This document shows positions 25,998 through 35,114 of a stretch of DNA of 64,000 nucleotides, piece after piece; within the stretch, counting starts at the first letter, position 1, and the number at the start of each line of letters is the position of its first letter. The DNA is from Streptomyces sp. NBC_01116 (GTDB lineage Bacteria; Actinomycetota; Actinomycetes; Streptomycetales; Streptomycetaceae). The DNA is taken from assembly GCF_041435495.1 (NCBI RefSeq), contig NZ_CP108644.1, positions 1,550,001 through 1,614,000 of the forward strand, read 5' to 3'. The notes under the pieces are model-generated. The model saw only the letters and a list, made by a program, of their open reading frames with translations. It did no database searches and was not told where the DNA came from. The position numbers were made by a program, and so were the translations under genes.

Positions 25998-28874
25998 ATG
26001 AGCTCATCTCTGCGGCGTCCCGGCACACGGCAGGACCGCCGGTGGCGGCGCGTGGGCGGCGCCTCTCGCGGCGAGCCGGGCGCGTACGACGCGTTCATCT
26101 CGTACAGCCACGCCTGGGACAAGGACGTGGCGAAGGCCTTCCAGGACGCGTTGCAGGGTTTCGACCGCCCCTGGTACCGGCCGAGGAGCCTGAGGCTGTT
26201 CCGTGACGAGACCAATCTCGCGGCAAGTCCTCATCTGTGGCGGGAGATCGAGCAGGGGCTGGCCCGGTCACGGTGGCTCGTGATCATGGCGTGTCCGTCG
26301 GCCGCCGCGTCCCCGTGGGTGCGGCAGGAGATCCGCTGGTGGCTCACCCACCGTTCCGCGGACACCCTGCTCATCGGCTGGACCGACGGCACCCTGCTCT
26401 GGGACTCCGCACGGGCGGGGTTCGACTGGTCGCACACCGACGCCCTGCCGCAGCAGGAGATGGAGCGGGCGTTCGAGGAGGAGCCCCGTTGGGTGGACCT
26501 GCGCTGGCTGCGCAGTCCGGAACAGGCCAGTGCCGCGGACCCCCGGCTGGTCGAATGCGTCGCGGAGTTCTTCGCACCGCTGACGGGCCGGTCCAAGGAC
26601 GATGTGCTCGGCGACCACGTACGCCGGCACCGCCAGACCCGCCGCGTGGTGCGGGCCACGCTCGCGGCGCTCACCGTCCTGTTCCTCCTGGCCGTCGCCG
26701 GCGGGGTCACCGCCTACACCCAGCGCAACGAGGCCCGTGCCCAGACCCTGGTCGCACAGTCGAGGCAGCTGGTCGCCGAGGCCTCGTCGATCAGGGACGC
26801 CCAGCCGGACCTGGCACGCCAGTTGATGGTGCAGGCGTACCGGCTCGCGCCGACGGCCGAGGCGGTCGGCGCGCTCGTCGACAGCTACGCGATGCCTCGG
26901 GTCGTCCACGGCCGCGGACCGGTGCGGGCGGCCGTGTACAGCAGCCGGGGCCTGCTGGCCGTGGCCGACGACGGGCTACGGCTGTTCGACCCCGCGAGCG
27001 GAACGCGGCCGGTCTTCACGGAGTCCGTGAAGCGCCGGACGACGGCGCTCGCCTTCAGCCCGGACGGCAGACGGCTGGCTGTCGGCGGCCCGAACGGCAC
27101 CGTGCGGCTGCTGGACGTGACGGATGCCGGCAGCCCCAGGGTCCTGGCGGAGACGACGGGGGTGGGCGACCGCAGGGATGTCGCGGTCCTCGTCCTCACC
27201 TCCGACGGGCGGCTGATCGCCATGACGTGGAAGACCGGCGCCGTCCTCGACGTCTCGGACCCCGCCCGGCCGAAGCCTCTCGGATCGTTGCCCGACTATC
27301 CGGTAGCGGCGAGTCCGGACGGCGGTCTGCTCGTAACCGAGGGACGGGCCGCGAACGGAGGTTACTTGGGACACATGCGGCTGTGGGCCCTGTCCGGCTC
27401 CGGCGGGCCGCGCCCGGTCGCCACCATCGCCTCGCCCCCCGTCGACAACTCCGAATCCCCGCAGCGCGCGGTGTTCAGCCCCACCGGCCCGCTGCTGGCC
27501 ATCGCCGCCGAGGACAGCAGGGTGAAGCTCTGGGACGTCGCGGACCCCGCCCGGCCGGTCGCCCGGGCGGACCTGTACACGCGGAGCAGGTTCGGCGTCT
27601 ACGCGGTGGCCTTCTCCTCCGACGCGAGGACCCTCGCCACCGGGGACAGTGACGGCACCGTCGCCCTCTGGGACGTGTCCGACCCCTTGCGCCCCCGTTC
27701 CGGCGCCCGGTTGAGCGGCCACACCAGGACGGTGGGCAGGCTCTCCTTCAGCCCGGACGGGCACACCGTGGCGTCGGCCGACGCCCACGAAACGCTGCTC
27801 GACGACAGGACGGGCCCCCACGCCGTCCGCCTGTGGGCGGTGTCGGGAAGCGAGCGGACCTCCACGTTCACGACCCTGCCGACCGAGGGGGTCTTTCCGC
27901 CCTCGTTCGATCCGGACAGCCGCGTACTGGCCGCCGGCGGCCGGCCCACGACCGTGTGGAGCGTGGACGGCGCCACCCCGCCCCGGCTCCTCTCGACCGT
28001 GGAGACGGTCAATCCCGGCGGCCAGGCCGCGGCCTTCGGCACGGACGGGCGCACCCTGGTCTCCGGCACGCCCCTGAAGGCGTGGGACCTGACCGACCCG
28101 TCCCGCCCGCGGCTCTCGACCCGGGGCGCGGCCCGCACGGTCGGGGCGAAGAGCCTGGCCGTCAACCCCGTCCTGCCGTTGGCGGCGGCGCGGGGCGGTC
28201 CCGGTGACCGGGCGCAGGTGTGGGACATCGGTGACCCGGCCCGACCCGTTCTGCTCGGCGCGCTCGACAGCGCGGGCTCCGGTCACCAGGATCTCGCCTT
28301 CAGCCCGGACGGTGCGCTGCTGGCGGCGCCGACCCGGACGGGAGGCGTACGGCTGTGGCGGGTCGCCCGGCAGGCCCCGCCCGGCCCCGCGGGCGACCTC
28401 CCGGCGGCGAAGGGCGTGCGCGCGCTGGCATTCGGACCGCGGGGCCGCAGCCTGCTCGTCGGGGACGAGACGGGAACGATCAGCACCTGGGACGTGTCGC
28501 GGCCCGGGCATCCGGTGCGCCGGGGGGCCTCCACCCGGCACACGGACGCCGTCTCCGGGCTCGCCTTCCATCCCGACGGGGAACTCGTGGCCACCGCGGG
28601 CCTGGACGGCCGTATCCGCCTCTGGGACTTCAGGAACCCGGCCCGGCCCGTCGAAGTGACCACGTTGAGTACCGGTGCCCTGTACCACCACACGACCGTG
28701 GGCTTCAGCCCGGACGGGCGCCTGCTGGCGGTGACCGACGGCTCCGGCACCCGGCTGTGGACGGTGGACCGGACCGGCATCCTGCAGCGGCTGTGCGCCG
28801 AGTCCCCGCGCATCACCCCCGACCAGTGGGCCCAGTACCTCCCGGACCGGCCCTACGACCCGCCCTGTTCCTGA
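25998..28874 (+). CDS. TIR domain, transmembrane, WD40-repeat protein
   Basis: This is a 958-residue membrane protein. Residues about 28-180 form a TIR domain (YDAFISYSHAWDKDVAKAF, then RLFRDETNLAASPHLWREIE and SPWVRQEIRWW, whose glutamate near 112 sits where NAD-cleaving TIR enzymes keep their catalytic acid). One membrane helix lies near 216-236 (ATLAALTVLFLLAVAGGVTA), followed by a coiled linker. I then count 14 blade-ending motifs of the type VRLWDV-DPARP between about 325 and 940, fitting two seven-bladed propellers. The TIR domain would be cytoplasmic and the propellers extracytoplasmic, or both inside if the helix is not inserted. The start is ATG 25998. A lipoprotein gene follows at 26 bases. 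Confidence 0.85.
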   Translation: MSSSLRRPGTRQDRRWRRVGGASRGEPGAYDAFISYSHAWDKDVAKAFQDALQGFDRPWYRPRSLRLFRDETNLAASPHLWREIEQGLARSRWLVIMACPSAAASPWVRQEIRWWLTHRSADTLLIGWTDGTLLWDSARAGFDWSHTDALPQQEMERAFEEEPRWVDLRWLRSPEQASAADPRLVECVAEFFAPLTGRSKDDVLGDHVRRHRQTRRVVRATLAALTVLFLLAVAGGVTAYTQRNEARAQTLVAQSRQLVAEASSIRDAQPDLARQLMVQAYRLAPTAEAVGALVDSYAMPRVVHGRGPVRAAVYSSRGLLAVADDGLRLFDPASGTRPVFTESVKRRTTALAFSPDGRRLAVGGPNGTVRLLDVTDAGSPRVLAETTGVGDRRDVAVLVLTSDGRLIAMTWKTGAVLDVSDPARPKPLGSLPDYPVAASPDGGLLVTEGRAANGGYLGHMRLWALSGSGGPRPVATIASPPVDNSESPQRAVFSPTGPLLAIAAEDSRVKLWDVADPARPVARADLYTRSRFGVYAVAFSSDARTLATGDSDGTVALWDVSDPLRPRSGARLSGHTRTVGRLSFSPDGHTVASADAHETLLDDRTGPHAVRLWAVSGSERTSTFTTLPTEGVFPPSFDPDSRVLAAGGRPTTVWSVDGATPPRLLSTVETVNPGGQAAAFGTDGRTLVSGTPLKAWDLTDPSRPRLSTRGAARTVGAKSLAVNPVLPLAAARGGPGDRAQVWDIGDPARPVLLGALDSAGSGHQDLAFSPDGALLAAPTRTGGVRLWRVARQAPPGPAGDLPAAKGVRALAFGPRGRSLLVGDETGTISTWDVSRPGHPVRRGASTRHTDAVSGLAFHPDGELVATAGLDGRIRLWDFRNPARPVEVTTLSTGALYHHTTVGFSPDGRLLAVTDGSGTRLWTVDRTGILQRLCAESPRITPDQWAQYLPDRPYDPPCS

Positions 28875-28900
28875 CCCACGAGTACGAGACGGAGAACACT

Positions 28901-29581
28901 GTGGCAAACGGCTTACGGCACGTCCTCCCGTTCACCGCGTTCCTGACGGCCCTGCTGGCCACCGGCGCGTGCGACGCCTCCGACCCCGCTCCCCGGATCA
29001 CGCCTTCGACCCAGCGCCCGGCTTCCTCCGCCCCCGCCTCCCCGCCGGAGTCCCCTCGGGAGACCCCCTCGGTCGTCGGACCCGCGCCGGCGGACCTGCG
29101 CGACATGGACTGGTCAGAGGTCCCTGTCCCGGGAGAGTTCTGCGGCGTGCCGGGGCTGGTGCGCGTCGACGCCACGGGCGATGCCCTGGCCACCTCACGG
29201 ACCTGGGGAACGGTCCGCGTCAGCCGAACCCAGAACATCGTCTACGGCGATTCCGACGGCGACCGCCGCGACGAGGCCGCCGTCTTCGTCGGGTGCGACG
29301 ACAACGGCCTCACGCAGAACGCGGACATCGCCGTCGCGTACGTGGTGTACGGGCACGCGGGAAAGGACCTCGCCGTCATCGGCTCGATCACCCCGCGCCA
29401 GAAGTCCGCCGCTTACCACGCCGGGCTGGTGGGAGTGGAGTTCGCACCGGGCCGGATCGTCGTGAGCGAGAAGTGGTTCCGCCCCAACGACGCGCACTGC
29501 TGCCCGAGCGGGGACGCGACCACCGTCTGGACCCGTGAAGGCGACCGGCTGACTCCCGGCGCCCCCCGCGTCACCTCGTGA
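28901..29581 (+). CDS. putative lipoprotein with a TTA codon, partner of the TIR-WD40 protein
   Basis: This is a 226-residue exported protein. The N-terminus has a hydrophobic stretch followed by LLATGAC, a plausible lipobox with the cysteine near residue 24, then a Pro/Ser/Thr-rich spacer to about 60. The folded part (residues 68-226) contains paired cysteines (EFCGVPG, VGCDD, HCCPSG) and a calcium-type loop YGDSDGDRRDEA. I do not recognise the family. GGAG lies 7 bases before GTG 28901. Codon 5 is TTA (28913-28915), so translation should depend on the bldA tRNA. It is operonic with the gene upstream. Confidence 0.75.
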   Translation: MANGLRHVLPFTAFLTALLATGACDASDPAPRITPSTQRPASSAPASPPESPRETPSVVGPAPADLRDMDWSEVPVPGEFCGVPGLVRVDATGDALATSRTWGTVRVSRTQNIVYGDSDGDRRDEAAVFVGCDDNGLTQNADIAVAYVVYGHAGKDLAVIGSITPRQKSAAYHAGLVGVEFAPGRIVVSEKWFRPNDAHCCPSGDATTVWTREGDRLTPGAPRVTS

Positions 29582-29590
29582 GGGGGGCGC
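29559..29590. terminator. terminator overlapping the lipoprotein stop
   Basis: A 9-base-pair stem GCGCCCCCC/GGGGGGCGC encloses the last codons and the TGA of the lipoprotein gene. It separates it from the convergent MFS gene. Confidence 0.75.
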
Positions 29591-29656
29591 TTCGCGAGGG
29601 ACGAGGGAGGCGGTGTGACGGGAGCGGTGTGCGGGCGGCGGGCGTGCGGGGAGGCG

Positions 29657-30991
29657 TCAGGCTTCCGGGCCCTTGAGGGCCCGCCCCGGCCCGGTACGCC
29701 CGGTTCGTGCGGCGCGCCCGTCAGCGATGCTCCGGTGAGGTGCCGGGGGTGCCGGGGCGGGGTCCGGGGGTGCCGGGGCAGGGTCCGGGGGTGCCGGGGC
29801 AGGGTCCGGGCGCCCCTCGCCGCGCAGTCCGAGGCCCGCCGCCCCGATCAGGAAGACGCCGAGCAGCGCGAACGGGGCCGCCACTCCCACCGCGCCCGCG
29901 ATCAGCCCCGCCGCGGCGGGTGCGGCGACCTGGCCGAGCCGGTTGCCGGTCAGCCGGAGGGCGAGCGCGGTGGACCGGGCCCGGTCGGGGGCGGCCCGGA
30001 CCACGGTGGTCATGGACAGCGGCTGGCCGACGCCGAGGCAGAAGCCGAGCACGGCGAGCATGACGGCGAGGACCGGGACGGAGACGGGGAGGGCGACGCC
30101 CGCGCAGAGGAGTCCGGCGAGCAGGCAGCTGGTGGTCAGCAGGGCCCTGCGGCCCAGCAGCCGCAGCAGCGGCGACATGACCAGCCGGCAGGCGATCGTG
30201 GCGGCGGCGCGCAGGCTCAGCAGCAGCCCCACGGTGGCCGGCGCGATGGAGCGGTGTTCGCCGACGACCGGCAGGTAGGCGGTGAGGATGTCGGTGGCGG
30301 ACAGCACCGCCATGCTGATGAAGATGCCCGCGGGAACGCCCCGCGCGCCCAGGATCGCGCGGACCGGGACCTTGTGGCCCGGACCGGCGCCGGAGCCCTT
30401 CGCCCGGCGGTGCTCGATGCGCCAGAGCGAGGCGAGGGCGACGGCGGCGACCGCGGCCGAGACGAGGAGGGCCAGCGCGCTCGTCCGGCCCAGGATCCCG
30501 CCCTGCCCGGAGATGAGCGCGCCCGCGGCGACGGGGCCGATGAGCTGGCCGAGCGAGGCCCCGATGGTGAAGTGCCCGAAGTTGCGGTCCTGCTCGGCGG
30601 GCGCGGACTGCCGGGCCACGATCGACTGCGCGCCGATCACGAAGCACAGGTGGCCGAGGCCCATCACCCCGCTCCAGGCGGCCATCGCGGGCAGCGAGGA
30701 GGCGATGCCGCTCAGCGCGCAGCCGCCGGAGATCAGGAGCACGCCGAGCGGCAGCAGGGGCGCGCAGCGGCCGTGGTCGGTACGGCGGCCGAGCGGCACG
30801 GCGACGAACAGCGGGAGCAGGGCGTAGACCCCGGCGATGACGCCGACGGCGGCCTCGTCGGCGCCGAGCGCGAGGGCCCGGTAGGAGACGGCGGGCCGCG
30901 CCATCGACACCGCCCCCTGCGCGAAGGCGAAGGCGATGACGAGGCGCAGCAGCCAGCCCCTGCCGGGCCCGGTTCGCGGTGCGCGTGTCAT
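29657..30991 (-). CDS. MFS transporter
   Basis: This is a 444-residue major facilitator exporter with twelve hydrophobic helices; the loop 2-3 motif appears as PLGRRTDHGR near residues 69-78. The last 45 residues are a hydrophilic tail containing three copies of DPAPAPP. ATG 30991 shares one base with the stop of the CitMHS gene (TAATG), so the two genes are co-translated. An MFS efflux pump behind a citrate carrier is unusual, and the substrate is unknown. Confidence 0.85.
   Translation of the reverse strand: MTRAPRTGPGRGWLLRLVIAFAFAQGAVSMARPAVSYRALALGADEAAVGVIAGVYALLPLFVAVPLGRRTDHGRCAPLLPLGVLLISGGCALSGIASSLPAMAAWSGVMGLGHLCFVIGAQSIVARQSAPAEQDRNFGHFTIGASLGQLIGPVAAGALISGQGGILGRTSALALLVSAAVAAVALASLWRIEHRRAKGSGAGPGHKVPVRAILGARGVPAGIFISMAVLSATDILTAYLPVVGEHRSIAPATVGLLLSLRAAATIACRLVMSPLLRLLGRRALLTTSCLLAGLLCAGVALPVSVPVLAVMLAVLGFCLGVGQPLSMTTVVRAAPDRARSTALALRLTGNRLGQVAAPAAAGLIAGAVGVAAPFALLGVFLIGAAGLGLRGEGRPDPAPAPPDPAPAPPDPAPAPPAPHRSIADGRAARTGRTGPGRALKGPEA
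29750..29812. repeat. tandem 21-bp repeat inside the MFS gene
   Basis: Three copies of TGCCGGGGCRGGGTCCGGGGG encode the DPAPAPP repeats in the cytoplasmic tail. The copies differ at only one or two bases, which suggests recent expansion. Confidence 0.9.
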
Positions 30992-32451
30992 TACATGATG
31001 CCGAAGAGGACGCCCGCCGCGAGCACCACGAGCGAGGTGAGGATGGCCCACTTGACGGTGAAGCGGGTGTGGTCGCCGAACTCGACCTTCGCCATGCCGA
31101 CGAGGACGTACACGGCGGGCACGAGCGGCGAGGACATGTGCAGGGCCTGGCCGGCCAGGGAGGCGCGCGCGATCTCCAGCGGCGAGACCCCGTGGGCCGC
31201 GCCCGCCTCGGCGAGGACGGGGAGGACGCCGAAGTAGAAGCCGTCGTTGGACATGAAGTAGGTGAGCGGCAGGCTGAGCAGACCGGTGACGATGGCCATG
31301 TGCGGGCCCATCGCGTCGGGGACCGCGCCGACGACCCAGTCGGCCATGTTGTCGACCATGCCGGTGCCGGTGAGGACTCCGGTGAAGACGGCGGCGGCGA
31401 AGACCATGCCGGAGACGTTGAGGACGTTGTCGGCGTGCGCGGCGATCCGGGCCCGCTGGTCGGGCATGTGGGGGAAGTTGACGGTGAGCGCGAGGGCCGC
31501 GCCGAGCAGGAAGAGCACCGGGATCGGCATCAGTTCCATGATCATCGCCGTCAGCAGGGCGGCGGTGAGTCCGGCGTTGAACCAGTAGAGCTTCGGGCGG
31601 AGCGTGGACCGGTTCGGGTCGAGGCCCTGGAACTCGTCGTCGTCCCCGTCCCCGTCCGCGTCCGCGTCCGCGGGGTCGGCGTCGGTGCCGGCCCCCGCCG
31701 CCGTACCCGTACCGCCCGCGGAGGTCCGCTTGACGAGGCGGTCCTCACCGGCGGCGCGGCCCGCGCCGGTGCCGCCCGCGCCGGTGGACACGGTCTCCGG
31801 CTCCGGCTCCCGGGCCAGCGCCTCGTCGAGCGTGAGCATGCCCAGGCGCTTGCGCTCCCGGAGACCGAGCACGTACGCCAGCACGAACACGGCGAGCAGC
31901 CCCATGGCCAGCGCCGGGATCATCGGCACGAAGATCTCGGAGGCGTCCAGCTTGAGGGCGGTGGCGGCACGGGCGGTCGGGCCGCCCCAGGGGAGGGTGT
32001 TCATGACGCCGTTGGCGGTGGCCGCGACACCGGTCATGACGACCAGGCTCATCTTCAGGCGTTTGTAGAGGGGATACATCGCCGAGACGGTGATCATGAA
32101 GGTGGTGGAGCCGTCGCCGTCCAGCGAGACGATCGCGGCGAGCACCGCCGTACCGACGACGATGCGCATCGGGTCGGCCTGGCAGAACTTCAGGATGCCC
32201 CGGACGATCGGGTCGAACAGGCCGACGTCGATCATCACGCCGAAGTAGACGATGGCGAACATCAGCATGGCCGCGGTGGGCGCGAGGTTGCCGACGCCTT
32301 CGATGACGTAGTCGCCGAGCTGCGCTCCCTGTCCTACGGCGACACAGAACAGTGCGGGGATCAGTACCAGCGCCGCGATCGGCGACATCTTCTTCGTCAT
32401 GATCAGGACCAGGAAGGTCGCGATCATGGCGAAGCCGAGGATTGTCAGCAT
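30991..32451 (-). CDS. citM: CitMHS family citrate:metal symporter
   Basis: This is a 486-residue secondary transporter of the CitMHS family, which takes up citrate complexed with magnesium or another divalent metal. Family blocks visible are MLTILGFAMIATFLVLIMTK at the start, DGDGSTTFMITVSAMYPLYK near residues 110-129, NTLPWGGPTARAATAL near 150-166, and SNDGFYFGVLPVLAEAGAAHG near 400-420. A long acidic Gly/Asp-rich cytoplasmic loop (about 215-275) splits the two halves. No strong ribosome site is seen before ATG 32451. It is coupled to the downstream MFS gene. Confidence 0.92.
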   Translation of the reverse strand: MLTILGFAMIATFLVLIMTKKMSPIAALVLIPALFCVAVGQGAQLGDYVIEGVGNLAPTAAMLMFAIVYFGVMIDVGLFDPIVRGILKFCQADPMRIVVGTAVLAAIVSLDGDGSTTFMITVSAMYPLYKRLKMSLVVMTGVAATANGVMNTLPWGGPTARAATALKLDASEIFVPMIPALAMGLLAVFVLAYVLGLRERKRLGMLTLDEALAREPEPETVSTGAGGTGAGRAAGEDRLVKRTSAGGTGTAAGAGTDADPADADADGDGDDDEFQGLDPNRSTLRPKLYWFNAGLTAALLTAMIMELMPIPVLFLLGAALALTVNFPHMPDQRARIAAHADNVLNVSGMVFAAAVFTGVLTGTGMVDNMADWVVGAVPDAMGPHMAIVTGLLSLPLTYFMSNDGFYFGVLPVLAEAGAAHGVSPLEIARASLAGQALHMSSPLVPAVYVLVGMAKVEFGDHTRFTVKWAILTSLVVLAAGVLFGIM

Positions 32452-32586
32452 GGGGGATACCTAACGTTCATCCTTGAACTCCCACCGGTCCCGGCGGTCC
32501 GGATGACGTTAGGGGCGCTCTCCTGGCGTTAACAAGATGTTGACGTGTGAGCAATACGAGCAAAACCCCAGGTCAACACGGTGATG

Positions 32587-34791
32587 TTAAAGAGCCGGGG
32601 TCACGGAGACCGGAACGGCGTTCAGCACGGCGGTGCCGGACAGCGGATCCAGGAGCGTGCCGTCGAGCAGCTGGTTCACGTTCGCCCCCGGGTGCGCGGC
32701 GGCGACCGCCATACGGGTGCCGGGGCGGCTGTGGCCCCAGCCGTGCGGCAGGCTCACCACCCCGCGGCGCACGGTGTCGGTGATCTCGGCGGGGGCCTCG
32801 ATCGCGCCGCCCGACGACTCGATCCGGGCGCCGGCCCCGTCCACGAGACCGAGGCGGGCGGCGTCGTCGGGGTGGATCTGGAGGGTGCAGACGTTGGACC
32901 CTCCGGCGAGCGAGCCCACGTTGTGCATCCAGCTGTTGTTGGAGCGCAGATGCCGGCGGCCGACGAGGACGAGCGGGGCGGGCCGGTCGCCCAGCGCCCG
33001 GCGCAGGCGCGGCAGATCGGCGGCGATCGGCTCCGGGAGCAGTTCGATGCGGCCGGAGCGGGTGCGCAGGACCTCCGGGACGCGGGGTTTCAGCGGGCCG
33101 AGGTCGATGCCGTGCGGGTGGGCGAGGAGCTGCTCCAGCGTCAGCCCGTACGGGCCGAGGCGCAGCATGAGGTCCAGTCGCCGTTCGGGGCCGCTCTCGC
33201 CGGTGAGGCCGGCGGCCAGGTCCTCCGGGGCACCGGCGCGGGCGAGGGCGGCGGTGATGGCCAGGTCGTCGACGGCGGAGGGCGGCGCGCCGTGCAGGCC
33301 GCCCACCGCGAGGACGAGGCGGGCGTGGATCTCGCTCTCGTCCATCCGCCCGTCCTCCAGGGGCACGGCGGCGGGGGTGTAGCGGACCTGGTTGTGCACG
33401 GCGAAGCCGTTGAACGCGAAGTCGAAGTGGGCGCTCTGCGAGGGCGGCGGCGGTGGCAGGACGACGTCGGCGTGCCGGGAGGTCTCGTTCAGGTACGGGT
33501 CGACGCTCACCATGAAGTCGAGTCCGTCGGCGAGGGCCGCGTCGAGGCGGTCGCCGTCGGGCGCGGAGAGCACGGGGTTGGCCGCGATGACCAACAGGGC
33601 GCGGATGCGGTCCTCGCCCGGGGTGTCGATCTCCTCGGCGAGGGCGGCGATGGGCAGTTCGCCCTTGGCCTCGGGGTGCCCGGAGACCCGGCTCGACCAG
33701 CGGCCGAGCGCGAAGCCCTTGCCCGGGACGGCTTTACGCGTCCCGGGTTCGGCGGGCCGTGGGGCGCGCGCGGTCGCGGAGAGCGGGAACAGCGCGCCGC
33801 CGGGCCGGTCGAGGTTGCCGGTGAGGATGTTGAGGACGTCCACCAGCCAGCTGGCGAGGGTGCCGTGCTCGACGGTGCAGCTGCCGATGCGCCCGTAGAC
33901 GGCCGCGGTGGGGGCGGCGGCGAGTTCGCGCGCGATGGCGGTGATGGTGTCCGCGTCCACGTCGCAGGCGGCGGCCACGGCGTCCGGGGTGAAGCCGGCG
34001 AGGGCGGCGGCCAGTTCGTCGATCCCTTCCAGGTGGTCGGCGAGCGGACCGGGGTCGGCGAGCTTCTCGTCGATGAGCGTGTGCGCGAGCGCGGCCAGCA
34101 GCAGGGCGTCCGCGCCGGGCCGGATCGCGACGTGCCGGTCGGCGAGACGGGCGGTGCGGGTGCGGCGCGGGTCGATGACGGTGAGGGTGCCGCCGCGCCG
34201 GCGCAGGGCCTTGAGCCGGCCGGGGAAGTCCGGGGCGGTGCAGAGACTGCCGTTGGACTCCAGCGGGTTGGCGCCGATCAGGAGGAGGTGGTCGGTGCGG
34301 TCGAGGTCCGGTACGGGGATGGCGTGCGCGTCGCCGAAGAGCAGGCCGCTGGAGACGTGCTTGGGCATCTGGTCCAGGGTGCTCGCGGTGAACACGTTGC
34401 GGGTGCGCAGGGCCCCGAGCAGCAGGGGCGGGTAGAGGGAGCCCGCCATCGTGTGCACGTTGGGGTTGCCGAGGACCACGCCGACCGCGTTCGGCCCGTG
34501 GGCCTCCGTCAGCTCCGGTATCCGGGCGGCGATCAGGTCGAACGCCTCGCTCCAGGAGGCCTCGCGCAGCTCCCCGTCGTCGTCGCGCACGAGGGGGACG
34601 CGCAGCCGGTCGGGGTCGGCGTCGAGCCCTCCGAAGGAGGCCCCCTTGGGGCAGATGAAGCCCCGGCTGAAGATGTCCTCGCGGTCACCGCGCGCACCGG
34701 TGACGGTGGCGCCCTCGATGGTGAGGGTGAGGCCGCAGGTGGCCTCGCAGAGGGGGCAGATACGCGGTGCGGTGCGGGTGTCGTGGGACAT
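32587..34791 (-). CDS. molybdopterin-dependent oxidoreductase
   Basis: This is a 734-residue bis-MGD enzyme of the formate dehydrogenase/nitrate reductase superfamily. The [4Fe-4S] site is C12-x2-C15-x3-C19-x27-C47 with the conserved lysine K49. Domain blocks include VGVVLGNPN, LLLIGANPLESN, GRIGSCTVEHGTLASW and, near the end, NNSWMHNVGSLAGGSN with VSLPHGWGHSRPGTRMA. I do not see a cysteine or selenocysteine at the usual metal-ligand position, so the substrate is uncertain. No signal peptide is present, so it is cytoplasmic. GGGGAGG precedes ATG 34791. A TetR gene lies upstream on the same strand. Confidence 0.9.
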   Translation of the reverse strand: MSHDTRTAPRICPLCEATCGLTLTIEGATVTGARGDREDIFSRGFICPKGASFGGLDADPDRLRVPLVRDDDGELREASWSEAFDLIAARIPELTEAHGPNAVGVVLGNPNVHTMAGSLYPPLLLGALRTRNVFTASTLDQMPKHVSSGLLFGDAHAIPVPDLDRTDHLLLIGANPLESNGSLCTAPDFPGRLKALRRRGGTLTVIDPRRTRTARLADRHVAIRPGADALLLAALAHTLIDEKLADPGPLADHLEGIDELAAALAGFTPDAVAAACDVDADTITAIARELAAAPTAAVYGRIGSCTVEHGTLASWLVDVLNILTGNLDRPGGALFPLSATARAPRPAEPGTRKAVPGKGFALGRWSSRVSGHPEAKGELPIAALAEEIDTPGEDRIRALLVIAANPVLSAPDGDRLDAALADGLDFMVSVDPYLNETSRHADVVLPPPPPSQSAHFDFAFNGFAVHNQVRYTPAAVPLEDGRMDESEIHARLVLAVGGLHGAPPSAVDDLAITAALARAGAPEDLAAGLTGESGPERRLDLMLRLGPYGLTLEQLLAHPHGIDLGPLKPRVPEVLRTRSGRIELLPEPIAADLPRLRRALGDRPAPLVLVGRRHLRSNNSWMHNVGSLAGGSNVCTLQIHPDDAARLGLVDGAGARIESSGGAIEAPAEITDTVRRGVVSLPHGWGHSRPGTRMAVAAAHPGANVNQLLDGTLLDPLSGTAVLNAVPVSVTPAL
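33442..33469. repeat. 28-bp direct repeat, internal copy
   Basis: This copy lies inside the oxidoreductase gene and encodes DVVLPPPPP. It is identical over 28 bases to the copy at 34804-34831 in front of the same gene, and in the same reading phase. Confidence 0.9.
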
Positions 34792-34803
34792 GGGCCCTCC
34801 CCG

Positions 34804-34831
34804 GGGCGGCGGCGGTGGCAGGACGACGTCG
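34804..34831. repeat. 28-bp direct repeat, upstream copy
   Basis: This is identical to 33442-33469. It ends 13 bases before the start codon of the oxidoreductase, and in the upstream open frame reads AVDVVLPPPPP. It may be a remnant of gene conversion or of a longer ancestral N-terminus. Confidence 0.9.
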
Positions 34832-34874
34832 ACGGCATGGGCCGGGCGGGCGTGGGAGCCCCGGCACGGGCGAG

Positions 34875-34888
34875 CATACCGACCGGTA
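34875..34888 (+). promoter_or_regulatory. TetR-type operator, CATACCGACYGGT set (site 3)
   Basis: CATACCGACCGGT contains the perfect inverted repeat TACCG-AC-CGGTA (34877-34888). It lies 84 bases upstream of the molybdopterin oxidoreductase start. The core equals that of site 2 and differs at one base from site 1. Confidence 0.65.
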
Positions 34889-35016
34889 CGCACAGGGGGG
34901 AGGTGTCGCGCGCAGGAGAAGGCGAGCGGACCCCGGCGACCGGGCGCGCAGGCGCCCGGGCGCGCGGAGCCGAGGGCCCCGGTCAAAGGGCGACAACTAG
35001 GCACACGGGCCCATGC

Positions 35017-35059
<43 letters not shown>

Positions 35060-35114
35060 CAACCGTGGCCGGGCACGCGGCGCGGCCGGGGGCTCCCCGG
35101 CCAGGGGCCCGCAC

